64,000 bases of DNA from Neolewinella agarilytica (lineage in GTDB: Bacteria; Bacteroidota; Bacteroidia; Chitinophagales; Saprospiraceae). Every line of letters begins with the position of its first letter. Positions within the stretch are counted from its first letter, which is position 1. The stretch spans positions 62,001 through 126,000 of the forward strand of contig NZ_FOFB01000014.1 in the NCBI RefSeq assembly GCF_900110645.1, written 5' to 3'. Under the pieces are notes generated by a model that saw only the letters and a program-made list of their open reading frames with translations, did no database searches and was not told where the DNA came from. This document shows positions 52,030 to 59,783 of this stretch, in pieces. A program made the translations under genes and the position numbers.

Positions 52030-52848
52030 ATGGTTTATCCCATCCTTAAACAAGCCCGCGCCTCCGGCAAAAAGCTACTGGCTGTCCTGATTGATCCGGA
52101 CAAAGCCAGACGGGATAATCTGCAACAGTTAGCGGATTATGCTAATGATGGTCTGATTGATGTATTCCTTTGGGGAGGCAGTCTGGTCAATGCTCCGCAG
52201 TCAGAATATTATTTGAAGCTTTTGCGGGCAAGCGCAAACACGACTCCCGTTGTACTCTTTCCTGGTTCGGTATACCAGCTGGATGAACAGGCGGACGCTT
52301 TATTACTTCTGTCGCTTATCTCTGGCCGTAATCCGGATCTGTTGATTGGCCGCCAGGTTCTTGTGGCTGGTCGCATCAAAAGAATGAATCTGGAGGCCAT
52401 CGCAACAGGCTATATCCTCATTGATGGTGGACGTCCTACCTCTGTTTCTTACATGAGTGGTACGACGCCGATTCCAGCTGATAAACCCGCTATTGCTGCA
52501 GCCACCGCCCTGGCGGGTGAACAGCTAGGCATGAAGCTTATCTATATGGATGCTGGCAGCGGAGCGCAAAAACCCGTCTCGGAGGCCATTATTCACGGTG
52601 TCCGCAAAGAGGTCGACCTGCCCATCGTTGTTGGTGGAGGTATCCGCACGCCGGAGCGGGCTGTGCAGGCGCTCGATGCAGGCGCTGATATGATCGTAGT
52701 CGGTAATGCGCTGGAAAAAGATAGTGGCTGGCTTCCAGAACTTGCTGCTGCCGTGCGTTCCGCCTCGCAGGAAGACTCCGATGAAGCGGATGAAGGACAG
52801 GGGCACGCCAGTTTCGCTCCCGATACTTCGAGAACCGGCACACACTAG
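52030..52848 (+). CDS. Geranylgeranylglyceryl/heptaprenylglyceryl phosphate synthase family (PcrB-like)
   Basis: The 272-residue TIM-barrel protein has LLAVLIDPDKA near the N-terminus, GYILIDGG, KLIYMDAGSGAQ and VVGGGIRTPERAVQ for phosphate and prenyl binding. Bacteroidota carry GGGP-synthase-type enzymes whose physiological lipid is still uncertain. I start at ATG 52030; the upstream extension to 51934 overlaps the tRNA terminator. It appears to be monocistronic. Confidence 0.87.
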   Translation: MVYPILKQARASGKKLLAVLIDPDKARRDNLQQLADYANDGLIDVFLWGGSLVNAPQSEYYLKLLRASANTTPVVLFPGSVYQLDEQADALLLLSLISGRNPDLLIGRQVLVAGRIKRMNLEAIATGYILIDGGRPTSVSYMSGTTPIPADKPAIAAATALAGEQLGMKLIYMDAGSGAQKPVSEAIIHGVRKEVDLPIVVGGGIRTPERAVQALDAGADMIVVGNALEKDSGWLPELAAAVRSASQEDSDEADEGQGHASFAPDTSRTGTH

Positions 52849-52882
52849 GGGCTGACCCTGTTATCAACCAGCGGCCCAAACG

Positions 52883-54625
52883 CTAGAACACACTCACATA
52901 GCCCAGGTGCACCTTCGGCGCGCCAAGGTCGAGCGGAATACCATTGCTTTTGCCCAGGGCAAGGCTCAGCCCGAATACGCCTGCACGGGTTTCAAAATTG
53001 ACCCCGGCACCAAAGCCGAGCGGGTAATCAATTTTCAGGTCCGGTCGGGCTTTATCTCTGGAGTTTACCCGGCCGGCATCAACAAAGCCGTAGAGAAAAG
53101 CATTCCCGCCAAGCAGCAGGCGGAATTCGGCCGTAGCCAGGAGGTAGTCTCGGGCAAAGACCGATTGTTCGTCAAAACCACGTAGCAGTCGGGCACCACC
53201 GATCCGGAACTGTTCATTGGGCAGTACGTCTTCCGCAGTAAAAAGCCCCGCTCCCCTTAAGCCCAGATAAATGACCGTTCCCGCCAACGGATCGAAGTAG
53301 GCCTCCAGACTGCCCTCTATTTTAAGTTGGGTGCTGCGGACGTTGAGGCTGTCGGATTCCACCACATCCAGTAAGCGGCGGAAGCCCGCCGCCACACTAA
53401 CATCCGCTGCGTAGCCGGAGCGGGGGCTGAAGCGCCGGTCCGTCCGGTTACGTCGGGCCTGCAGCCCGAAAAAAGAGCGACTCACGCCCAGGGTGTCCGG
53501 CAGCTCGCCTGTTATGGGAGTGCTTTCTCCCGTTTCGCCAGGGACGATCGTCCGCCGGTTTTCCCAAAAGGCGGACAGCTTGTCGTTGCCCTCCCGCAGA
53601 TAATTTGCGGCCAGGCGCCAATTGAGGTTCAGGAAGGAAGAGTCCCGGCGGTAAAGGTCAAGCTCCCCTTCGAAGCCGAAAGGAAGGTTAAGCAGAAAGG
53701 GATATTCCAGGGCTACGGCCAGTTCCTGTGTTTGTGGTCGTAGTTGCTCAAAGCGAACGGCAATGCGTTCGCCCTGTCCCAGCCCGTTGTAAAGTTCTCC
53801 GTTCAATTCTCCGGTAATGAGCAGGCCATCATCGGCGCCGCTACCGGGGAGTACACCAATGACGAAGTCAAAGCGGCTGGCGGGTTTGCGCGTGAGCTGA
53901 AGATCGAAGTAGGCCAGGCTGTCCAGAAAACTGATCGTTGGTGCCCCCTTTACGTTGACATAGGGCAGTTGCTGCAGCGAGCGTCCTATACGTTTTACCC
54001 GTTTCTGGTTGAAGGGGTCTCCGGGGCGTAAGCCCAGGTAGCGGGCCAGAAACTCAGGCTTAACGCGTGCGCCTTCGGCCACGCGTATTTCCCCGACGAC
54101 GACCCTCGGGCCCGGGCTCACGTTGATGCTGGCGGATAGCTGCCCGGGGGCAAGCCAGGAAATGCTGTCCAGTGCCACCGAGGCGAAGGGGTAGCCATCG
54201 TCAGCGGCTTGTACAACCAGACTGTCGCGCAGGGCCGTCCACAACTCGGGGGCAAGTGGCCGGCCGGCGCGGAAGCGCCGCTCCCGGTACCCCGCCTTTC
54301 TGGCCCAGGCAAGGCTTTGGGCATTGGCCGGTGGCCGCAGCTCCGCCCAGCTGTAAGCAGGGCCACGGTGGGCGATGGCGAGCAGCGTATCCCCTTCACC
54401 CTTGTGAAGACTATCAATGGAGGCTTCCCAGTGCGCTTTGGCGCGCTGCCGGGCGACCCACTCAGCGAGGTAAACAGCCATTTCACTGCTGTCCGGAAAC
54501 TCCCGTGGGGCATCCGACCAACCTTCTTCAGGCCTGCTCAGCAGAAGGGTAGGGGAGTTTCTCTGGCCACTGGCCATCCCCTGCACCTGCGTCAGCGCCC
54601 AAAAAAGGAGTAGGAATCGGATCAT
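52883..54625 (-). CDS. BamA/TamA-like outer-membrane protein with POTRA region
   Basis: The 580-residue protein has a signal peptide (MIRFLLLFWALTQVQGMA), a POTRA-like region (about 165-240, with VVVGEIRVAEGARVKPEF and YLGLRPGDPFNQKRV) and an Omp85-type barrel. The barrel includes RFSPRSGYAADVSV and ends LGAPKVHLGYVSVF. I use ATG 54625; the frame is open to 54724, but that part reads the GGTTGCA repeat. It may insert or secrete outer-membrane proteins. A copy of the dispersed repeat encodes the signal-peptide core. Confidence 0.8.
   Translation of the reverse strand: MIRFLLLFWALTQVQGMASGQRNSPTLLLSRPEEGWSDAPREFPDSSEMAVYLAEWVARQRAKAHWEASIDSLHKGEGDTLLAIAHRGPAYSWAELRPPANAQSLAWARKAGYRERRFRAGRPLAPELWTALRDSLVVQAADDGYPFASVALDSISWLAPGQLSASINVSPGPRVVVGEIRVAEGARVKPEFLARYLGLRPGDPFNQKRVKRIGRSLQQLPYVNVKGAPTISFLDSLAYFDLQLTRKPASRFDFVIGVLPGSGADDGLLITGELNGELYNGLGQGERIAVRFEQLRPQTQELAVALEYPFLLNLPFGFEGELDLYRRDSSFLNLNWRLAANYLREGNDKLSAFWENRRTIVPGETGESTPITGELPDTLGVSRSFFGLQARRNRTDRRFSPRSGYAADVSVAAGFRRLLDVVESDSLNVRSTQLKIEGSLEAYFDPLAGTVIYLGLRGAGLFTAEDVLPNEQFRIGGARLLRGFDEQSVFARDYLLATAEFRLLLGGNAFLYGFVDAGRVNSRDKARPDLKIDYPLGFGAGVNFETRAGVFGLSLALGKSNGIPLDLGAPKVHLGYVSVF
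54578..54599 (-). repeat. Dispersed 20-mer copy in the BamA-like signal peptide
   Basis: On the minus strand GGCGCTGACGCAGGTGCAGG keeps the exact core. It encodes ALTQVQG in the BamA-like gene, about residues 9-16. Confidence 0.75.
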
Positions 54626-54661
54626 CGGTAGGGTAACGGTTGGGGAGGGGTGGCTGTTGTT

Positions 54662-54718
54662 AGGTTGCAGGTTACAGGTTGTAAGTTGCAGGTTGCAAGG
54701 TTCCAGGTTGCAAGGTGC
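54662..54718. repeat. GGTTGCA heptamer tandem repeat, second locus
   Basis: About eight units of GGTTGCA, GGTTACA, AGTTGCA and similar form the upstream region of the BamA-like gene. The unit is the same as at 8638-8782, 46 kb away, but here only one arm is present. Confidence 0.85.
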
Positions 54719-54769
54719 GGCCATGGGAGCTGGATATTTGGGATTTTAGAATACTCCCTCTGCGTCCCT

Positions 54770-54815
54770 CTCCTCCTTCCGCGTACGTCTGCGTGAACCT
54801 AGTCGCGCAGCGACC
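54770..54815 (+). repeat. CTGCGTCC...CTGCGTGAA intergenic repeat, copy 2
   Basis: The block runs CTGCGTCCCTCTCCTCC to GTCTGCGTGAA and ends with GTCGCGCAGCGAC. It is related to 22150-22209 and lies just upstream of the BamA-like gene's array. Confidence 0.6.
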
Positions 54816-54848
54816 TTGTCCGCACGAAAAAATGTCGCAAATCGCCCC

Positions 54849-56609
54849 CTACTCCCGCCGCAAACTCCGCGCCACATTACTCAGCAAAATCATCCCTGTC
54901 AGCAAAAGTGCCACCCGCGCCACCAGGTCTCCAAAGCGCACAAATGGCGTGATGGCATCGTTGAGCTGCATCTCTCCACGTAAGTAAACAGCTTCGTCAT
55001 ACCGGGTTTTACTAATGATCTTACCCCGCTGATCGATAAACGCGCAGATGCCCGTATTGGCGGAGCGGACCACCGACCGGCGCGTCTCAATGGCCCGCAA
55101 ACTGCTAAACCAAAGGTGCTGCCGGTGCCCGGCGGTGTTGTCCCACCAACCATCGTTCGTAACGACGAAAATGGCCTGAGCACCTTCACGGATGTAATCG
55201 GTAAAGTACTCCCCAAAGACGGATTCGTAGCAGATAACGGGGGCAATTTTAGCCGTCGGTGAGGTCATCGGTAGTCGTCGGTCCTGGGTGCCGCGCCCGG
55301 CCACGGTACCCCCCAGCTGGTTGACCCAGTCTTCGAGAAACCAGAAAATTTTGCGGAAGGGGAAGCTCTCCGCTCCAGGCACGAATACCCCTTTTTTGTA
55401 GAGCTGGGGTTCGCTGTCGCCCTGGAGATCCAGCTGTACGGCAGCGTTCAGCGCTTCCAGTGCGACGAGGCTGCCATCACGTCGGGGGATGTAGCGAACG
55501 GCCGGAGTGACGGCTTCTCCTTCAGCGAAAATGTAATAGCCACTGATGCCGGTCATCAGGTAGTGCGCCCCCTTGCCGTCCAGGCCTGCCTGCAGCCGTC
55601 GGAGGGTGGATTGGCTCGCCAGATCATTCACCTCAATATTGTCAAAACTGGTTTCGGGGTAGACCAGGTAATCTACCGGCCCTTCCTCCAGTGCCGCCAG
55701 GCTTAGGCGGAGAAAGGTGTCAAGCTGGGAGTTGACGTCGTTGGAAAATTTTTCGAAGTGCGGCTCAAAATTCGGCTGGATCGAGGCCACCTTGATCGTG
55801 TCGCCCGCCGGAGCAGAGTAGGTCGCATAGCGAAGCAGGGAACCAACTATGGGGAACAATGCGATGGCCAGTGGGAGCAAGGCTTTTTTGGGCGCTGACG
55901 CCGGTGCCGTGTACCATTTAAAGGCAAGGTAATTGCAGCCCAGGACCCAGGCGGAACCGCCCAGTGCACCCGTTACTTCATACCACTGCACGAGCGAGGG
56001 TAACTGCGCAAAACCGTTACCAAGCGTCAGCCAGGGCCAGTTCAGCGACCAATTATAGTGCAGGTATTCAAAGGATAACCAGCAGACGGCGAAGGCCAGA
56101 AAGGCAATGCGGGGTGATTTTCGGCTCGTCCAGTGAAACGCCAGCCAGGGCAGCGTCATCAGCAAACTGTTGGCGATAATGGCAAACAAACCTGCCGCCA
56201 GACCAGTATTCGTTACCCAGTAAGTCGCCAGGATGTTAAATAACAGAAAGGCACTGAAGCCGTGCCAGAATACCCGGCCGTAGCCCGCTTTTTCCTCCGT
56301 TAGCTTACCGTGCAACACAAACATGGGAACGAACCCGATCAGTAGTAAAAACGGAAAGGGCAGCAGGCCCGGGAAGCCGAAGCCCAGCAATAAACCCGTC
56401 AATGTGCTGTACAGATTGTTCGGCCGGTAAACACCCTTCCGACGGAAGGTGGCCAGCAGGGTAACTCCGCCATAAAGGGTGAGGAATAAAAACAGCGGAG
56501 CAAACCCCCAGAGCTTTTCTTCGGTAAACCGCAGGTACATACTTCCTCCGATGAGCGCGGAAATAAGGAGCAGTGCAAAAGCAATGTAGCGACGGGCGGC
56601 GTGGGACAT
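54849..56609 (-). CDS. lnt: Apolipoprotein N-acyltransferase
   Basis: The 586-residue protein has several N-terminal membrane helices and a C-terminal nitrilase-type domain. The triad is Glu in VYPETSFDN, Lys in YKKGVFVPGAE and Cys in VICYESVFGE. It should acylate the N-terminal Cys of lipoproteins in the inner membrane. I start at ATG 56609 just before the first helix; the upstream frame to 56762 adds a Cys- and Lys-rich segment without support. A weak dispersed-repeat match lies at 55891-55909 in a loop. Confidence 0.9.
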   Translation of the reverse strand: MSHAARRYIAFALLLISALIGGSMYLRFTEEKLWGFAPLFLFLTLYGGVTLLATFRRKGVYRPNNLYSTLTGLLLGFGFPGLLPFPFLLLIGFVPMFVLHGKLTEEKAGYGRVFWHGFSAFLLFNILATYWVTNTGLAAGLFAIIANSLLMTLPWLAFHWTSRKSPRIAFLAFAVCWLSFEYLHYNWSLNWPWLTLGNGFAQLPSLVQWYEVTGALGGSAWVLGCNYLAFKWYTAPASAPKKALLPLAIALFPIVGSLLRYATYSAPAGDTIKVASIQPNFEPHFEKFSNDVNSQLDTFLRLSLAALEEGPVDYLVYPETSFDNIEVNDLASQSTLRRLQAGLDGKGAHYLMTGISGYYIFAEGEAVTPAVRYIPRRDGSLVALEALNAAVQLDLQGDSEPQLYKKGVFVPGAESFPFRKIFWFLEDWVNQLGGTVAGRGTQDRRLPMTSPTAKIAPVICYESVFGEYFTDYIREGAQAIFVVTNDGWWDNTAGHRQHLWFSSLRAIETRRSVVRSANTGICAFIDQRGKIISKTRYDEAVYLRGEMQLNDAITPFVRFGDLVARVALLLTGMILLSNVARSLRRE

Positions 56610-56824
56610 GGGGCAAAGGTAGGCTTGTAGTTTGATAGTCTTGAGGGCTCCGCGTTTGACAGCTGTCATTTTGGATTCCCCCACACAAAAGAACAATAGT
56701 CTTTGATCAGATGACTGGGCTTGATTTTGATTGTAACGGTGCTTTTTAAGGCATTTTGACAAATCTACTTCACTAATAGCCGGCGTAAAAGTTTATCTCA
56801 TTGGCAGCGTATGATCAAGAAACG

Positions 56825-56887
56825 TGATTTGTGCCACAAATCAGGTGATTTGTACGCTGGGCCGAGACCGGAAGGAAACTACCTTTG
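56825..56887 (+). promoter_or_regulatory. Three TGATTTG half-sites and a TACCTTTG promoter element
   Basis: TGATTTG occurs at 56825-56831 and 56846-56852, 21 bases apart, and its reverse complement CAAATCA at 56837-56843. The two direct sites 21 bp (two helical turns) apart fit AraC-type binding. TACCTTTG at 56880-56887 matches the -7 element and would give a start of transcription near 56894. No good -33 is present, as is common for activated promoters (inference). Confidence 0.65.
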
Positions 56888-56915
56888 TTTTATCCTCAAA
56901 GGTTTTAACCCACTC

Positions 56916-57965
56916 ATGAGCAAACCCGGACGACATAGACAAGCGGATAATAGTCCTACTTGCCGCAGGACTTTCCTGAAGCGTAACGGGTTAGGACTCA
57001 TCGGTGTTTTACTGGCAACCGACCTCTCGGCGCTACATCAAACAGAAGAAAATATGACTACAGAGCATACAAACGAAGACCACAACTATGAGGTCATTAT
57101 CATCGGTGGTAGCTATGCCGGGCTTTCGGCCGGACTGGCCATGGGCCGATCCATACGGAAAACACTGATCATTGATGGTGGAAAGCCCTGTAACCGGCAA
57201 ACGCCGCATACACACAACTTCATTACCCATGACGGTGACAGACCCCACGCCGTTGCTGCTGATGCGAAGCGGGATGTACTCAAGTATCCTACTGTAAGCT
57301 TCGTAAACAGCCTGGTAACAAAGGTAAAGGGTAGTGACGGGGCATTTGAACTCACAACGACTGATGGCAATGTGTATCTGGCGCAAAAAATCCTCTTTGC
57401 TACCGGCGTGAAAGACATTATGCCCGCTATCCCCGGTCTGGCTGAATCCTGGGGCATCAGCGTCATCCACTGTCCGTATTGCCATGGTTATGAGGTGCGG
57501 TCAAAACGGACAGGCATTCTGGCAAATAGTCCGGCGGTAAAGGAATTCGTAAAGATGATTCTTAACTGGACGGATCAACTTACCCTCTTTACGAATGGCC
57601 CGGCAGACTTTCCGGTGGAGGAAGTGACAGCTCTCGGAGTAGACGTGGTAACGAAAGTTATTTCCGACATAGACCATGCCGAAGGCTACATTAACCATCT
57701 GAACTTCTCTGACGGAAGTAAATTTGAGCTGGACGCACTCTATTACCGCGCAGCCTTAGAACAGCACTGTAAGGCACCCGAAGAAATGGGATGTGTAATC
57801 ACGGATACTGGTCACATCGAAGTTAATCAGTTTCAACAAACCTCTGTGCCTGGTGTCTATGCCGCCGGAGACATGGCTTCGCCCTTTCGCGCGGTGAGCC
57901 TCGCCACTGCTCAGGGAACAGTGGCCGGAGCAATGATGAACCACGAACTTATCAATGCTCACTAA
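56916..57965 (+). CDS. Thioredoxin-reductase-like FAD oxidoreductase, possibly Tat-exported
   Basis: The protein has an FAD-binding GGSYAGLSAGLAMGR, the redox motif CPYC (HCPYCHGYE) and a C-terminal NAD/FAD motif (VYAAGDMASP). From ATG 56916 (349 residues) the N-terminus contains RRTFLKRNGLGLIG, resembling a twin-Arg signal; ATG 57054 would give a cytosolic form. It probably transfers electrons to a disulfide partner. It is followed 11 bases later by an AraC-type regulator gene. Confidence 0.8.
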   Translation: MSKPGRHRQADNSPTCRRTFLKRNGLGLIGVLLATDLSALHQTEENMTTEHTNEDHNYEVIIIGGSYAGLSAGLAMGRSIRKTLIIDGGKPCNRQTPHTHNFITHDGDRPHAVAADAKRDVLKYPTVSFVNSLVTKVKGSDGAFELTTTDGNVYLAQKILFATGVKDIMPAIPGLAESWGISVIHCPYCHGYEVRSKRTGILANSPAVKEFVKMILNWTDQLTLFTNGPADFPVEEVTALGVDVVTKVISDIDHAEGYINHLNFSDGSKFELDALYYRAALEQHCKAPEEMGCVITDTGHIEVNQFQQTSVPGVYAAGDMASPFRAVSLATAQGTVAGAMMNHELINAH

Positions 57966-57976
57966 GCCCTTGTCTA

Positions 57977-58816
57977 ATGCCCACCAGCAACTACCTGAAG
58001 ATTAGTACACTCCGGGAGCTTGCGGAAATTGCCGCTGGCCAGGGGGTAGTACAACCCAGAGACGAATACCAACTCATTTTCTTACACTCTGGTAAGGTTT
58101 CTTTGACGCTCAGTGAAAAAAAGTATCTCCTGAAGGGGAGGACCCTGTCGTTTCTGGCCCCTGGTCAGCACTTTGCCATCAACGATTATTCCGACGGGAC
58201 GAATGGCATCGTGCTCACTTTCGATACCGATTACTTTTTACTCTGCCTTAAGAATCAGATTAAACTCTGTTTTTATCCTTTTTTTCAGTTCAGTAGCTAC
58301 CCCGTTCTTAAACTCACCACCGTAGAATGGAAAAGTCTGAGCGCAATCAGGGAGAAAATTGCTTTTGAGTATCGTAACCGGAAATCGTTAAATGACGACC
58401 TGTTGTGCCGATTGCAGCTGAACATCTTACTGATCGAAATTGAAAGAATCTACACTGCCAATAAGCTCACGGACGAGGCACCGATTTCCCGAAGACATGC
58501 TATCACGGCCAAGTTCAAACAATTGGTAGACGATAATTTTCTGACCCTCCGTGGGGTCAGCGACTACGCGGATAAGCTTTACCTGTCCACTACCTACCTC
58601 AGCGATACCGTCAAGCGTGTCACCGGCCGACCGGCCAGTGCCTTGATCTACGACCGATTGATCGAGGAAATCAAGGGAGAGTTAGTGCAGACAGAAGATA
58701 CCATCAACCAAATCGCTTCCCGCCTGGCGTTTAACGACGTTTCCTATCTGTGCCGGTTTTTTAAGAAACATACCGGGATGAGCCCGCAGCAATTTCGGCA
58801 GACGAATCACTTTTAA
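57977..58816 (+). CDS. AraC-family transcriptional regulator
   Basis: The 279-residue protein has an N-terminal cupin-like sensor (about 20-100) and a C-terminal AraC HTH (about 190-275: RGVSDYADKLYLSTTYLSD, INQIASRLAFNDVSYLCRF, GMSPQQFRQTNHF). It lies 11 bases after the reductase gene and likely regulates it. The TGATTTG half-sites at 56825-56852 are the best candidate sites (inference). Confidence 0.88.
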   Translation: MPTSNYLKISTLRELAEIAAGQGVVQPRDEYQLIFLHSGKVSLTLSEKKYLLKGRTLSFLAPGQHFAINDYSDGTNGIVLTFDTDYFLLCLKNQIKLCFYPFFQFSSYPVLKLTTVEWKSLSAIREKIAFEYRNRKSLNDDLLCRLQLNILLIEIERIYTANKLTDEAPISRRHAITAKFKQLVDDNFLTLRGVSDYADKLYLSTTYLSDTVKRVTGRPASALIYDRLIEEIKGELVQTEDTINQIASRLAFNDVSYLCRFFKKHTGMSPQQFRQTNHF

Positions 58817-58990
58817 TCGATTATCTGATGGTTGGGGCACTAATCTTTTCATCAGTATACGCTGGTTTTCGGCTCAAGTGGACTACTGCTTACGGCAGGA
58901 GTCAGTGTAAATAAAGGAGCTGAAGTAGGGCGTTTAATCAACGGAAGAACGTTTTGCCAAACGTAGCGACCATCAAAACATCAAAGTAGC

Positions 58991-59716
58991 TTACCCCATC
59001 ACTGCCCGCAGCACCTCCAGCGAATTAATCTCCCGCATCCCCTCCACGTGGTGACGGTAAAAGCGAACGAGGTCCGTTAGCAGGCTCTGTCGGTTCTCCC
59101 GGGTGGAGGAAATGGCTGCCAGCTCTTCCCGGTGGGCGTGGAGAAGCCGGAACATCAGCTCGGCTTTTTGGTTGTCGAGGTATTCCGTGTGGCCGGGGAA
59201 TCCGGCGATGAATTGCCCTTCTTTCAGGTCGAAGAGCGGTGTCTCGGCCGAGTATTGCCCCGAAGGCAGAAAACCCAGGTGAGCGGAGAGCTCCAGCAGA
59301 AAGTGCAGGTGGATGGTGGCGATCGGCCCTTCGGTCGTATCCAGAAAGACGAAGCTGTCGTAGAGGAATTGAAACAAGGCCGGATTGTCTTCCTGTTCCC
59401 GGATGGTATTCCGGGCGACCTCCAGCATGAAGAGGCCTACCGTGCCACGCATCACGTCGAAGGGAATTCGGGTGTAAACGTAGGCCGGGCGAACTTCCTT
59501 CAGCCGCGTCATGTCTTTTCCCTCGCGTTCGTAGGCCACCAGATCCACCAGATTCAGTGGCTGTACCAGACTGGCCGGTGTTTGGCTACGGGCCTTGCGT
59601 ACGCCCCCAACAATATACTTACGTATTCCCCGCTCCTCGGTGTATACTTCCAGAATCAGGCTCGAGTCGCCGTATTTGATGGCACGTAGTATGAGGCCAC
59701 GGGTTTTTAAGAGCAT
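58991..59716 (-). CDS. recO: DNA repair protein RecO
   Basis: The 241-residue protein has an OB-fold N-terminus (TRGLILRAIKYGDSSLILEV, then YTEERGIRKYIVGG) and a helical RecO C-terminal domain. Recombination mediator RecO works with RecR in RecA loading. It appears to be a single gene. The upstream gap 58817-58990 shows no clear signal. Confidence 0.85.
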   Translation of the reverse strand: MLLKTRGLILRAIKYGDSSLILEVYTEERGIRKYIVGGVRKARSQTPASLVQPLNLVDLVAYEREGKDMTRLKEVRPAYVYTRIPFDVMRGTVGLFMLEVARNTIREQEDNPALFQFLYDSFVFLDTTEGPIATIHLHFLLELSAHLGFLPSGQYSAETPLFDLKEGQFIAGFPGHTEYLDNQKAELMFRLLHAHREELAAISSTRENRQSLLTDLVRFYRHHVEGMREINSLEVLRAVMG

Positions 59717-59783
59717 GATTGGAGGGACGGTTAGATCAGAGAAGTAACACGAGTGGCGACGACGAGGTTGTGAATCTGTTTCA

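Noticed and set aside
55891-55909. Copy of the dispersed repeat inside lnt
   Set aside because: It shares the 5' half but not the core CGCAGGTGCA, so it may be chance.
56811-56915. Longer N-terminus for the thioredoxin-reductase-like protein
   Set aside because: The region contains the half-sites and the -7 element, which suit a promoter rather than coding sequence.
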